A DNA stretch of 64,000 bases from Skeletonema tropicum (taxonomy: Eukaryota > Bacillariophyta > Thalassiosirophyceae > Thalassiosirales > Thalassiosiraceae), in the NCBI GenBank assembly GCA_037178625.1, contig CM074130.1, positions 4,154,001 to 4,218,000 on the forward strand, given 5' to 3'. The position numbers and the translations under genes are program-made. This document shows, one piece after another, positions 1 to 10,216 of this stretch (its first letter is position 1; every line of letters starts with the position of its first letter). The notes beneath the pieces are model-generated. The model was given only the letters and a program-made list of their open reading frames with translations. It made no database searches and was not told where the DNA came from.

Positions 1-121
1 TCCTCTTTCTGGAATTACCATCTCATACGTTTGAAGGAGAAAATCGGCGTGTTTGGCATGAATAATGAACGTAAGTATATTTATAGGACCCATGATATAG
101 GAGTAAAGTACCTGTAACCCC

Positions 122-1165
122 AGGCCAGCCAACCTGCAGCTGCAGGGATTGGCGGGTTCCAGGACGGAGTTAAACAAATTATTGTAGCAGGAGAAGAAAT
201 GCAGTCAATGAAACTCTAATGCCCATAGACTATAACATACTTGCACGATACAACCCTTGGCTTGGCCCAGCAGATTGAGATAAAAGAATGATGGCATATG
301 TGGCGTATACAATTCAATGGTCTATTTACATTTCTCTGGGCTCTATCTACACTGTTGTTTCCTCCCGACTGAATTCATCAAAAAACAAAACTTGAACCTT
401 GCAGTCCTTGTACTGCCATCATTCATTCCCTATTCCCTACGTCTACGACAATATCTCCAAGTAACCAGCCGCAAGCTTCTGTGCTCTTTCTCTGGACTGT
501 GAAGATTGAGTCTCAGCATACGCAGCAAGCTGCTCTTCACTGAGAGAATCCTGCATCTCCACTATCGAATGCACATATTTACGTTTCCTTTCCTTCAGGA
601 ATCTTGTGACCTTGCCGGATAAGTGAGCTTCTAGTCCAACGCACTTGTAGAGAGCCTCTTTCTCAACAGCTTCCATCGGTGTAGTTGATAATAGAAAACG
701 AATGCATCGGACATCGCGAGTCATTTCATGTGAGAAGAAGAACTTGTCTGTCTTGGAGTGCCAGCGCTTTGACACCTCGTCTCTTGAAGGGTATTGGAAG
801 CAATGTACGACGATGTCTTCGGAGAAACTCACTTGCCCCTGCATCGTATCCGTTGCAGTCGCCTCGCTTTCGCCGTGAGTATCTGTATCTGATGATCTCC
901 TTCGATGCCGCTGGCAAAAGTCGACAATCAGATCGTTGCCATTGTTGGCTCTAACTGCTGTCATGATACTTCGGTTGTGGAGATAATTCCACTATGACTC
1001 CAATGGCTATTTCTTTTTGTGAAATTATGCCACACCTTTTACTCCCGCACAGATGAGCCTATGCTGTATGCTGTATTGGTAGTTTATGTTGCGGAACATG
1101 TTGTAGTAGCCAGATGGCACTAAACAGCATCAGTGATGGAAGTCCAAAGGCAGCAAAAGGCAGTG
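122..1165. repeat. Segmental copy of 33667-34721
   Basis: This stretch can be aligned by eye with 33667-34721 in the same orientation, including the 3' flank, the whole 173-aa gene (443-964, minus strand) and about 200 bp beyond its start codon. Small indels separate the copies. The proteins differ at only two positions, while the non-coding flanks differ more. The match to the second copy ends near 1165, where the second copy has extra sequence. The duplication unit is therefore the gene with both flanks. I see no terminal repeats that would make it a transposon. Confidence 0.75.
443..964 (-). CDS. 173-aa repeated-family protein, copy 1
   Basis: This is a 173-residue protein of unknown function. 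Visible features are a short acidic/Ser-Thr N-terminus, a conserved core with 'VSFSEDIVVH' near residue 45 and 'SKRWHSK' near 65, and a C-terminal Lys/Arg- and Gln/Ser-rich helical part ending 'AAGYLEILS'. The same protein occurs at 18723-19238, 33945-34466 and 36464-36979, with a broken copy near 1340-1590, so it is a multicopy family inside this window alone. The V-x-F-S core followed by a W-x-S/T stretch resembles a large uncharacterised family I associate with diatom genomes (from memory). No catalytic motif is visible. The ATG is supported by conservation in all copies. Confidence 0.8.
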   Translation of the reverse strand: MTAVRANNGNDLIVDFCQRHRRRSSDTDTHGESEATATDTMQGQVSFSEDIVVHCFQYPSRDEVSKRWHSKTDKFFFSHEMTRDVRCIRFLLSTTPMEAVEKEALYKCVGLEAHLSGKVTRFLKERKRKYVHSIVEMQDSLSEEQLAAYAETQSSQSRERAQKLAAGYLEILS

Positions 1166-1339
1166 CAATTGCAGCAAAAATGTCTTTTTCAAGGTTGAAC
1201 ACGACACTTTTGTCGCGTTGTCACGAAGACGCAAGAAAAGTTTCTGTAGAGGTACATAGGTACAAAATAAGAAACCACCTGTCTTCTTTGAGCTTCAAAG
1301 TCGTTCGAATCTAGAGATATGAAAAGATGCAAAAAGGTA

Positions 1340-1590
1340 CGCGAATGAATCGAGAAACTCACTTGCACCAGCATCGTACTTATCCGTTGCAGTCGTACTT
1401 TGCTCGCTTTCGCCAGATAGAGATCTCGTTGCTTGATGGGTATTCGGAGAAACTTACTTGCCTCTTTACCGTCTTCGTTGCAGTAGCCTCGCTTTCGTCG
1501 TGAGTATCTGTATCTGATGCATCTCCTTCGATGGCAAAAGTCAACAATCAGATCGTTGCCATTGTTGGCTCTAACTCTAACTGCTGCCAT
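1340..1590 (-). pseudogene. Broken copy of the 173-aa family gene
   Basis: On the minus strand, an ATG at 1590 opens the family N-terminus (short NNGNDLIVDFCH motif). The frame is then lost around residue 20, and pieces of the 'VSFS' region recur out of frame. The string of the 'gagaaact(c/t)acttgc' type appears twice (near 1352 and 1468), so the relic looks like two overlapping family fragments joined together. The downstream two thirds of the gene are absent. Its upstream flank matches that of the 18723 and 36464 copies, not that of the nearer 443 copy. Confidence 0.65.
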
Positions 1591-1730
1591 GTTACTTTGA
1601 ATGGAGATGTTGTTTGGTCCTCTCTGACTTCAATACATGTGTCAGTCTCTATATCTCTGGAGAAGATACATAAGTAAGTACATAGTCTACAAACTACAGC
1701 ACTTCTTGTTGTGAGATAATGTGATGTTGA
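1591..1730 (-). promoter_or_regulatory. Conserved upstream region of family subtype 2
   Basis: This flank resembles the 5' flanks at 18590-18722 and 36980-37110. Shared words are 'tctctgactt', 'tctctgagaagatac', 'gtctacaaactacag' and 'ttgtgagat'. Conservation of non-coding sequence directly upstream of three family members suggests that the duplicated unit includes the promoter. No individual factor site can be named. Confidence 0.4.
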
Positions 1731-1740
1731 AATCAACACA

Positions 1741-2873
1741 TGTTGGTGACGAAGAAGATGATATTGAGGAATACGTATATATAACAGAAATTTTAAAGTA
1801 CGTCTGGTGGGCCCTCAAGAGGCGACATTATCTACGCTAAGTGATAACGAACATGTGCTGCAGTAGCTATTATTTCCCAATATTGAGGAATACGTAGGTA
1901 ATAGCCGACGATAAAGAGTATTACATTACAATTTTGACAGTATTGGACACTACAGATGTGGGGAGGGGGTGACGACACGAAGAAGATGACGAAGAGAAGG
2001 GGAGGAAGATGTGGAAGGCGAAAAGAATGTATTCTACTAAGAAACATGCGCTTGCATTATGTACAGTTATACAAACCACTGGGAACGTGATTCTTGAAAC
2101 AGTGTCTATGCTATAGTCATAGAAATAGCAGTCACGGAGCAGTGTTACGAGGCATTTCATTGTATTAACGCTTAGGTTTACTCGTTTAGACGATTTCTAT
2201 CATGCCTGATCGCTTCCAGTCGTTGAATGTCCAATATACTGCATTCTGAGCCGATTCCCAGCCGGCTACATCAGCCAGTAGGATCAATGAAGTGCCAGTA
2301 ATCCTCACCCCTCTCTATCATGAAGTCGTGTGCATCTTCTTCTTGGACTCGTTTGCCTCCTCAAGCCCATGACATTGCCACACGAATGTGCCAGGGCAAG
2401 CAATGGATATTCCTGCTCGCACTGTCGTGGATCTACGAGGTGTGTAGAAACCACCAATCCTGCTTCTGCGAGGAGTCCCTCATCACATTTCACCACTTAG
2501 TCATATTATGTATGCTCACTAGCGCTAGGTACCCTTTGATGGTGGAGCACTCCTTACTTCAGCGTCAAGATGTATTCCGAGCACAGACAGGATTCCAAGG
2601 ACAAGGATATAGGAGTAGGATACATTTCCTCTCGTTGTAACATACATCAAATTTATCATTAATGAAGTAATCATCCACTTAAAATCACTCCGTATTTTAC
2701 TATACTAGTTCTCTCAATGGCCCCAGTATTTTTTGCGTCATCTTCAGACTTAGTGCGGAAGCAAAATCTGTCCTAATTAGAAGTATTGCCTTCTATCAAA
2801 ATATACACTCTACACAACATCAACGCTTCCAAGTCATGCCCACAGAAATACATCTGATCTTCTAGCAACTTGC
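1741..2873. other. No recognised gene
   Basis: Only short, overlapping open frames with no recognisable motif are present. The phrase 'atattgaggaatacgta' occurs twice (near 1761 and 1880). A 106-codon open frame on the plus strand (2320-2640) lacks any domain signal and overlaps an opposing frame, so it is not called. Confidence 0.5.
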
Positions 2874-3941
2874 CTACTTTTCAACATCTTCTTTCTTGAC
2901 CAAGCGAAGGTAGTTAATATTCGAAGGAACAGAGCAAGAATGATAACCAGGATAATGCTCCTTTGCTTCCTCCTCACTCACAGTAGGGAGTAAGAAGACA
3001 GAACCTTTGAACTCAGTGCTCCTGCTCCCATCAGGCATGGGTATGTCGGCATGATTGTTGGGCCAGTTCGCTGGAGTAGCAATACTCTTCTCATAACTCA
3101 ACTGTAGGGCCTGGACACAACGCACAATCTCATCCATATTTCTACCCACGCAGGCTGGATAGTTGAGACTAAGCATAAGCTTGTTCTCAGGGTTAATAAT
3201 GAAGACAGCGCGGATTGTAAGTGGAAGCTCCTGCTCATCCAAATTTCCAGGATCGATCATGCCATAGGCTATGGAAATGGAACGATCCTGATCACCAATG
3301 ATAGGGAACTTAATGTCAATTTCATTCTCGCAATGAGCTACGACATCTTTGAGCCAGTCCTGTTGTGTGAATAATTTAGTTATGCAGATGTGAATACATG
3401 ATTTGCAAGATGTGTTCGCACTGTGTATCAAGTATTTCTGTACCCGACGACTCACCTTATGAGACTTCACTGGATCTACACTCAAAGTGGCAACCTTACA
3501 ATCCATCGCCTCCAAAGCATCATACTTGAGAGCTAGACGACCAATCTCCGTGGTACAAACGGGTGTAAAATCGGCAGGGTGGCTGAACAGGATGGCCCAC
3601 TTCCCCTTCTTCCATTCATGGAATGAATCAAAGCTTCCATGCGTTGTATCCATGGCAAAGTCTGGCACAATATTACCCAGACGGATCCCACCGTCTGTAG
3701 AATCTTCCGGATAGAGGCTCATGTAGGCTTTGGTGCCAGTTTCCATTGTATCCATTGTTGACATAGATCGGAGAGACGTGGTAGCGTGAGTTGATGCCAC
3801 AGGAACAGGCGACGAGCCAGCGACGGCAGAACATACCGATGCCGATGAGAGGGAGATTAGAGAGCCACGGCTGGCGAAGGATGCGCTACGAGCTGGGGCT
3901 CTTGCGAGAAGGTTACGGGCAGCGACGGTGGCGAGATGCAT
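2874..3941 (-). CDS. 1-Cys (Prx6-type) peroxiredoxin, probably organelle-targeted
   Basis: This is a thiol peroxidase that reduces peroxides. Exons are 3941-3456 and 3359-2874. The 96-bp intron (3455-3360) has GTGAGT and CAG ends, is a multiple of three and has no stop, so it could be read through. Removing it restores the usual continuity from SHK to DWLKDV, giving 323 aa. The first about 60 residues are Ala/Ser/Arg-rich and look like a mitochondrial or plastid presequence. The peroxidatic Cys is at about residue 129 in 'PVCTTEIG', with the family Pro/Thr (HPADFTPVC). The long C-terminal part with 'TIRAVFIINP' and the 'NWPNN' region is typical of the Prx6 class. No resolving CP motif is seen. 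The next gene upstream diverges from it. Confidence 0.93.
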   Translation of the reverse strand: MHLATVAARNLLARAPARSASFASRGSLISLSSASVCSAVAGSSPVPVASTHATTSLRSMSTMDTMETGTKAYMSLYPEDSTDGGIRLGNIVPDFAMDTTHGSFDSFHEWKKGKWAILFSHPADFTPVCTTEIGRLALKYDALEAMDCKVATLSVDPVKSHKVSRRVQKYLIHSANTSCKSCIHICITKLFTQQDWLKDVVAHCENEIDIKFPIIGDQDRSISIAYGMIDPGNLDEQELPLTIRAVFIINPENKLMLSLNYPACVGRNMDEIVRCVQALQLSYEKSIATPANWPNNHADIPMPDGSRSTEFKGSVFLLPTVSEEEAKEHYPGYHSCSVPSNINYLRLVKKEDVEK

Positions 3942-4306
3942 CGTATATTTATGTTAGTGTTTATGTCGGGGTGTTTGTGGCAAGCGAGTTGTCCGGTGTG
4001 GGCCTCACAGAGCTCACAAGGCAGGCAGGGCATGTCGCCTCATACATGTCGCTTTTGCAAAAAAGTTCTTTTTGTGCGTGTAGATAGGTCTACGCAACTT
4101 TAACTCATTAACTTTTGTGATTATTATTGTATATTGTGTTACTAGAATAAGTACAAACGATGTTATTTATTATTCAAACTTTAGCTATTTAGTTAACTCT
4201 ACCAAAGATCCTCCTTCCTTCTTCCGTCGCGGATCGGATTCTGTGGATCCAAGACTAAAATATCCTTTTGGAACAATGTAAGTACAGTGTACTCATAGGG
4301 AGGTGC
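3942..4306. other. Intergenic, no feature seen
   Basis: This AT-rich spacer lies between the peroxiredoxin start and a TIR element. No open frame with coding character or repeat is recognised. Confidence 0.4.
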
Positions 4307-4471
4307 GTGCCGCGAAGTAAACCCCCCTGGTAGCGTAGAAAAATTTAGACTCCCCTCTGGTTTCTACTAGCATCTACTAAAGAATTAGTACGTCACTAAA
4401 GCGAAGTTAGACCCTCCCTAGAGCAGACTAGCCAACATTTTCAGACCCCCGGGGGGTTTAGTTCGCGGCAC
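4307..4471. mobile_element. Small TIR element (MITE), C/G-run termini
   Basis: The 165-bp element is bounded by inverted repeats beginning gtgccgcgaa at the left (4307-4327). The same sequence lies in reverse at 4451-4471, with 20 of 21 positions matching. The inner ends run into C6/G6 tracts. No open frame and no clear target duplication are seen. A left-end fragment of the same family lies at 35682-35760 and shares the internal 'tagacccyccc' and 'gcctagccaaaatttt' stretches. Confidence 0.7.
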
Positions 4472-4650
4472 CCCCCTTGTTGGAAGTTGGAACACGCACA
4501 CACGGTGATCAAGATGAAAGCAAATCAGTGCCATCTCAGAACTGTGGACTCATCAAATTATTTGAGAAGTGCCTATTGCCTATTCTTTGGTGTCAGCAAC
4601 AGTGAACTCATTGTGTATCCCATCACTCGCCTATAGAAAAGAAACAAGAG

Positions 4651-5620
4651 ATGTCAAGCCAACATCAAGTTTCTAGAAAAGATATTACGCGACAAACAAA
4701 GCCGATCTTATGCTATGCAGTAGAGAACCTACCTGTAAAGAAAGGCGGTGATGAACTCTATGCAACACTTCGCACAGCAGTCAAAGATGGCAAAGCTACT
4801 CTTGTCGAAAAGCTCGAAATTCCGGCGAAGGATGCTCGTTCATGGAAGGTCCCAGCAGGACATATGTGGCGAATAGTGTGCACGCATGGACCACAAGTTG
4901 CTGATATGAATTGTTGGTCGCTATCCAATCCTAAAGAACGATTCTATTCGTCTAAAACTCGACAAATTCATGCGACGCATTTAACGACGGGCGACCGGCT
5001 TTGGTCCAATATGCCATTTTTAAGACCTCTTGCAACTATCACCGAAGACACTATTGCATATGGCTTCGATGACGATGGAGCTGGTGTGCAGTGAGTGTGA
5101 TAATACTGCTTTTTTCATTGGCATATTCCCTTTAGTTTCACTTCTTATGCATTCATTACATTCTGTATTTATTTCATTTCGTATACCACACAGCGATGTG
5201 ATTGGCAGTCGTTGTGATCCGTACACGCACTTCTTAATGACGGGTGAAGATTACAATCATTGCTGTCACTCCAATCTAACAAGGGCTGCTACTCGTGATG
5301 GACTAACAGAGATGGACGTCCATGATGTATTGAATGTATTCATGTGCACAGGATTTACCAGAGATACAAATCAGTACTTTACAAAACCATCTCCAGTCGA
5401 GGTGGGAGATTACATTGAATTTCTTGCGGAGACAGATTTGCTAGTTAGTGCGTCTACTTGTCCCCAGGGAGATGTCAGTATGGCGTGCGGAGGTGGAGGG
5501 GAGCCTGATGTATTTCCTTTGGGCGTTGAGATTTACAAACTTGAAGACAGTTTCCTTGAAGAGGGAGGTTGGTCGCCGTCCGATGTGAGCAACTATGGAG
5601 GAAATCATGGTATTATTTAG
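4651..5620 (+). CDS. DUF1989 / urea-carboxylase-associated family protein
   Basis: Two exons, 4651-5090 and 5194-5620, are joined by a 103-bp GTGAGT...CACAG intron to give 288 aa. The first frame otherwise stops four nucleotides past the donor, and splicing restores a continuous domain. The domain starts near residue 65 with 'VPAGHMWRIV', has the 'GPQVADMNCW' stretch and a 'S(S)KTRQIHATHLTTGDRL' block, and continues after the junction with 'GSRCDPY', 'NCCHSN'-like Cys/His residues (CCHSNL) and 'FTKPSPVEVGDYIEF'. These match the DUF1989 family, whose bacterial members flank urea carboxylase and bind a metal through Cys/His residues. The biochemical role here is not known. No targeting peptide is evident. 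Confidence 0.85.
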
Positions 5621-5875
5621 AGGATGTGCAGCACCGAGAACTTCGAACTTCGCTGACCTAAGAAACGGAGCTCTCAAAGAAGCGGCATAACAGAGGAAGT
5701 GCAACTAGCTGGATCAATAGAATAAATGAAGTGCCTACGTATTATCCTCTCTCTGTTTCAAGCACGATATAGGATAAAGTGATAGACCGCCAATGCTGTC
5801 TATTACAATGCCCCAATTCCACATCAAGGCCAATAGTCATTATCTTTCTCACATGGGTTTGCAAAGAGCTCAATC

Positions 5876-7552
5876 TCAATCAATGAGTAACAATGCCTTT
5901 GAGAATGGGTTATAACCACGGTAGTCATGACCATTCTGAGCAAAGCCTTCGTATTCGTCATTGTACTTTTGCATGAGCCTTTTCAGCTGACCAAGTGCAC
6001 GTTCAAGGCTGAAACCTCTCGTGCCAGCACCATTCTGAGCAGGAGTCTCAGTTACGGCAGTGAAATCATTGGCAGCTTTGATTGCTGAAATAGCACAGCT
6101 ATCCATCTTCCGCAGTACAGAAACTGACTCCTTCCGGCATGCGGGATTAGCAAACATGATCTTACCCAGTGCATCACGGCACCAATCATCATTGCAGGTC
6201 AAGTTGAGGAGCGCTGCGGTTAGCCCATCGAGTGCCTTGGCTGCACTTTCTACCGACCAGCCACCACGAGGTTTGCGTACCATACCACCCAAAACACTTT
6301 TGACCTTGCCCGTCATAGCAAACCAGCTCTGTTCTGGGTCATATCCTTGTTTGTAGTCCATCCCTTCGTACAAATCGAGCGCGGTTCCAATTTTATTGTA
6401 CATGCCAACGCCATGTTTTGTCGATATGTACCAAGGCTGTTCAGAGTCAGATAACAGAAAAACGGAGCCTGGAAGTTGTTCGTATCCCTCTGGAGTCGGG
6501 CCCCGAATTGACTCCAACTCTGCCTCAGTTCTATAGGTATCTCGATATACTACATCAAATTTGAGAGGTGAGTACCCGTTGAATCGCATCCTTGCAGATG
6601 TCATCTGGACATCTATATAACCGTCATTCACAAGTAATATAACATCAGATTCATTCACTTCAAAGTTAGTTCCAGTGGTCGACGTACAATATGCAGATAG
6701 TGCAACAGAGAGCGGGTCGTCTGCTTTGACCTTCACAGTGTGTTCATGCGAGAGTCCCTTTAGTACTACGTCAATAAAATCAGGGCACATGTATTCAACA
6801 GCCTTGTTCTTTTCTCTCCAAAAGTCTACACAGCCAAAGTTGTTGTTCTTGTGCCATTTGTCCCACTCCTCCCTTTTAGCATTGCCATCAGGTGGAGGAC
6901 TTTTCAATCTCTCAAATGATGGAGGCACACTTGGTTTTGGTGCCGGTGACTTTTTTCTCCGTCCCACAATCTCAGGTAGGAATATATTCTCGTCAACAAA
7001 CCTGGATATGAGAGTGGGTGGATGAAAGTGCCAAAATTTAAAGAAACATTCAGTATCTGTTTGATTCATTAGTGATTGATCCAATGGGTGATGGTGATAT
7101 GCCCTGCCCTTGTGACTCCAGAGATAATTGTCGCGCTCAATATTTTCCTCTTTGCAGTACTTGTCAATAATGGATCGGAAACTATCAGCCCCTTGTTTTG
7201 ATAATACTACCTCGTGCATGTTTGTGTAAACTTTTGTTGTATCTGATTTTTTGTTCTCGTCATTGTTCTTCTCATGTGGTTCTACTGCTGCTGCTGCCTC
7301 CTCGATGGAAATCTTGACAGTGATCTGTTCAGGGGCTGCCCATTCCATCGCATTGTTCCGCTGATCAATAAATGCGATGAAATCGAAATTGGGATCATCA
7401 CGTCTCATCTCCTTTACTTTTTTATCCAGACCATTCGACCACTCCGTCCATTCTGATTTACTCCATCCCTTTGATGGTGGGGCGTGCAGAGCGCTCATGT
7501 CTGGAGGTGATGCCTCGGTCTTGGCTTTCTTTCTTGCTGGAGAGTTCACCAT
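5876..7552 (-). CDS. Unrecognised 558-aa protein with two repeated modules
   Basis: The 558-aa single-exon frame is not recognised as a family. A basic 'PARKKAKTE' at residues 4-12 looks like a nuclear localisation signal. Two similar modules are visible. Each has a Trp-rich helix ('WSKSEWTEW' near residue 30; 'REEWDKWH' near 228), then 'FIDQRNNAMEW' or 'FWREKNKAVEY', then a predicted beta/alpha/beta stretch whose second copy ends with 'DGYIDVQMTSARMRFNGY'. That last arrangement resembles ubiquitin-like folds such as SUMO-like domains, but the similarity is weak. The C-terminal 200 residues are helical without motif. It is transcribed divergently from the MYND gene at 7911, sharing a 358-bp promoter region. 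Confidence 0.75.
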   Translation of the reverse strand: MVNSPARKKAKTEASPPDMSALHAPPSKGWSKSEWTEWSNGLDKKVKEMRRDDPNFDFIAFIDQRNNAMEWAAPEQITVKISIEEAAAAVEPHEKNNDENKKSDTTKVYTNMHEVVLSKQGADSFRSIIDKYCKEENIERDNYLWSHKGRAYHHHPLDQSLMNQTDTECFFKFWHFHPPTLISRFVDENIFLPEIVGRRKKSPAPKPSVPPSFERLKSPPPDGNAKREEWDKWHKNNNFGCVDFWREKNKAVEYMCPDFIDVVLKGLSHEHTVKVKADDPLSVALSAYCTSTTGTNFEVNESDVILLVNDGYIDVQMTSARMRFNGYSPLKFDVVYRDTYRTEAELESIRGPTPEGYEQLPGSVFLLSDSEQPWYISTKHGVGMYNKIGTALDLYEGMDYKQGYDPEQSWFAMTGKVKSVLGGMVRKPRGGWSVESAAKALDGLTAALLNLTCNDDWCRDALGKIMFANPACRKESVSVLRKMDSCAISAIKAANDFTAVTETPAQNGAGTRGFSLERALGQLKRLMQKYNDEYEGFAQNGHDYRGYNPFSKALLLID

Positions 7553-7910
7553 GGTATTGCAGAGAGTTAGAGAGCTATATAGGGTGCAACGCGAAGAATA
7601 TGTAGGGCCTGGATGGCATCATGAGCATACAACATCATAACTTATCGCATGGCCGAAGATGGCGCGCGTGCGGATAAGATTCAAACATGAGAAAGAAGAT
7701 TGATTCAAAATTCAAACATCACATTATTTTGGCCCCCATCATTTCGCGTGCACGAGAAGCAGCGACTCTCTGATTCTATCAAGCTAAACGATACAGAGGA
7801 CAGAGGACAGAATCATCTACTGCTTTGGTTGGTAGAACCCTGCGGAGAGACATCAGGGGTATATCTTCCTCCTTTAGTCTTCTGCTGACGGCATTTTTGA
7901 GCGGTGAAAT
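7553..7910. promoter_or_regulatory. Divergent promoter region
   Basis: This 358-bp spacer separates the start codons of two divergent genes (5876-7552 minus, 7911-8798 plus). It must hold both promoters. No TATA box or repeated operator can be assigned with confidence. Confidence 0.4.
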
Positions 7911-8798
7911 ATGAGCGAAGAGAACCATAGTGGCATGATGTTGAGTTGTGCTTCATGCGGCATCGCAGAAGTTGACAGCGTCAAATTGATGAAGTGCGCA
8001 TCTTGCCATCTCGTTCGATATTGTGGCGTTGAGTGTCAAAGAAATCATTGGCGAAAACACAAACGAGTGTGCCGAAAACGTGCGGCTGAATTACGCGATG
8101 AATTATTATTCAAACAGCCAGAAAGCATGTATCATGGAGACTGTCCCATCTGCATGATCCCACTGCCGCGTGATCCAAGGAAATCTACAATGAAGATGTG
8201 CTGCAGCAAATTGATTTGTAATGGCTGTCTTTATGCTAATATGAAACGAGAGGAGGAAATGAGGGTTCAATACACGTGCCCATTCTGTCGAGAACCGACG
8301 CCCAAAACCCTTGAACAAAGTGACAAACAAAGGATGAAAAGAATTGAAGTGAATGATCCAAGTGCGATTCAGCATGAGGGATTTGAACAATACACGAAGG
8401 GGGAATATAGCAGAGCATTTGCTTATTGGACAAAGGCTGCTAAATTGGGAGATGCGGAGGCGCATTGTAGACTGGCAAGTATGTATAAGTTAGGGCGTGG
8501 TGTAGAGAAGGATAGGGGGGAGATGATGTATCATTTGGAACAGGCTGCGATTGCTGGTCATCCCACAGCTAGACACTTTCTTGGATGCATGGAATTGGAG
8601 AATGGCAATACTGAGAGAGCAGTGAAACATTGGATCATCGCTGCGACACATGGATTCGATGAGTCGTTGACAGTGTTGAAGGATGGATTTAGGGAGGGGA
8701 TTGTTGAAAAAGATACTTTTGCTGCTGCTCTCCGTGCACATCAGGCAGCTGTAAATGCAACCAAGAGTCCGCAAAGGGAGAGAGCCGAAGAATTCTAG
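7911..8798 (+). CDS. MYND zinc finger, RING-like, Sel1-repeat protein
   Basis: This 295-aa protein is of a type very common in diatoms. The MYND finger spans about residues 13-50 (CASC...CASC...YCGVECQ...HWRKHKRVC). A RING-like C4/C2 cluster lies at about 78-125 (CPIC...CCSKLICNGC...CPFC). From about 155 onward Sel1-type helical repeats follow (AFAYWTKAAKLGDAEAH; MMYHLEQAAIAGHPTAR; AVKHWIIAATHG). MYND and Sel1 modules mediate protein contacts, and a RING-like domain suggests a ubiquitin-ligase role; this is inference from the families. The ATG at 7911 precedes the first Cys pair by about ten residues, matching related proteins. No intron is seen. Confidence 0.9.
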   Translation: MSEENHSGMMLSCASCGIAEVDSVKLMKCASCHLVRYCGVECQRNHWRKHKRVCRKRAAELRDELLFKQPESMYHGDCPICMIPLPRDPRKSTMKMCCSKLICNGCLYANMKREEEMRVQYTCPFCREPTPKTLEQSDKQRMKRIEVNDPSAIQHEGFEQYTKGEYSRAFAYWTKAAKLGDAEAHCRLASMYKLGRGVEKDRGEMMYHLEQAAIAGHPTARHFLGCMELENGNTERAVKHWIIAATHGFDESLTVLKDGFREGIVEKDTFAAALRAHQAAVNATKSPQRERAEEF

Positions 8799-9077
8799 CC
8801 AGGAAATGATTCGGCATTTGTTTGTTCAAACGTGATTCTCGATTAACAATGATAGGAGGGAAAGAACAAAGGGGAATGATGCAGTTGCGATGCGATCGGC
8901 ATCTGGTAGTCGATAAATACATGGAAAAATATTATATATTACTGATTTGAGTTTTTCGAAAGATGCTGGTTTTGAAGCACTTCTTTATTGCTGTTGGAGG
9001 CTGGCAGAGTAGTCGGGCCTCCTTACAAGAAAGAGTGAGACGAGCGTGAATAGAGGTCTCTCTCTAGAGCTTTAAGT

Positions 9078-9245
9078 CATCGACTCGATCTGCTTGCACC
9101 AATAACCTCTTCTAGGTAGTATATTTCCTTCTCTACTTTTGACAGCCAAAAATGCGCCTCCATATCTCCCAATTCAGCAGCCATCGAAAACAAGTCAAAT
9201 GCAGTGTCATAAACTCTTCTTCTGCTTGCAACTTGGCCTGAAGCC
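9078..9245 (-). pseudogene. Sel1-repeat relic
   Basis: On the minus strand, one frame reads a Sel1-type helix pair ('AFDLFSMAAELGDMEAHFWLS' region, then 'YYLEEVIGAS') and stops at 9078. It has no start codon, and the preceding about 110 bp read in another frame. It is probably the remnant of a second MYND/Sel1 gene, inverted relative to the intact one at 7911-8798. Confidence 0.55.
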
Positions 9246-9479
9246 GATCGGGGAGTTTTGGCTTATCTAATAGAAAAAAGCCCCGGTGGTTGCACCGGCT
9301 CAACACTTTGCTCATAAGAGTTTGTAGAAGGGTTTTTGGTACACTCTTCCATGGATGAGCTTTATCTTGCATTCAAGAGAACGAAGCACCACACGGTTGA
9401 TGGTAAATCGAAACTCGAGGCTGGGGCGGGCCATCGTCCACATTCCTGGCTCTGGGCATGATGTTGCAAGTATATTGGG

Positions 9480-9760
9480 GCCAACATCAAGCTGGATGAA
9501 TGCGTATAGTCAATACAAGCTTATGGAGCGTTTATGCATCAGCTTGCCGAAATGGCGGCGCAAGACGAAAAACAAGAACTGCACAATAGGTGTCGAGTGT
9601 CTGATCATACTAGTGTACTAAATCTAACTTATTTGGTTCAAAGTTAAGTACTTCACAATGAGAACTACGCAGATCTCAAGTAATTTACTCTTTCATTCGG
9701 AAAAAGTCCAGTGCATTTGTTGTAGTTGTATGACAAGTCAAGAAGGATCCGCAACCGCAA
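9480..9760 (-). pseudogene. Relic of a duplicated TatD 3' end
   Basis: The segment 9685-9735 read on the minus strand encodes the last residues of TatD (motif TTTTNALDFFRMKE followed by TAA), nearly identical to the end of the intact gene at 14155. The adjoining downstream sequence (9480-9684) also resembles 13900-14154, for example 'acgagaactgcacaa', 'gatactagtagtac' and 'atttggttcaaag' with substitutions. The copy is truncated just past the stop-proximal codons. Confidence 0.7.
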
Positions 9761-10216
9761 CCATTGAAGAATCCTTCCTCACAGATAGTAACGCCAAGTT
9801 GTGAAATGGACAATAGATAGACTAAAGTTTATAACCACTAAAACGAAATAGTACGACGTGCCTCGGAATCATGGTAGAATCAGTCCTCTTCCGCTCGACC
9901 CCTCTCTAGATACTTACATCACAAGGCAAGGAGCTACTCCCTGAAGAAAGGTGTATCTTTGTACATACTTAGGCACTTCACCATCACCGCTCCGCAGAAG
10001 AGTCTCTTGTACCCTATGTATCAGTCGTAATGACCAGGTAATGACCCTCTCGAATACCACTTGAAGTTGTCAACCTCCTTTGCGGGCTCTCAGTAAAAGT
10101 GTGCTCAGCCAGAGCACGCACGAGCAGCGCCGCAAAAGCAGCTAAGTCAAAGCAGGCAGCCGGCAGGCAAAAGCGTACCTTCATTTCATTCGCCTCTCTC
10201 TAGAGGGGAACATCAT
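9761..10216. other. Upstream region of the Cys-rich gene, no gene seen
   Basis: No open frame with coding character is present. It contains the promoter of the gene starting at 10217, but no specific element is identifiable. Confidence 0.35.

Noticed and set aside
2320..2640. 106-codon plus-strand frame
   Set aside because: No recognisable motif, overlapping opposite frame, no repeat or conserved neighbour to support it.
3360..3455. 32 in-frame residues in the peroxiredoxin as real protein
   Set aside because: GT-AG ends and interruption of a conserved region favour a 96-bp intron; RNA data would decide.
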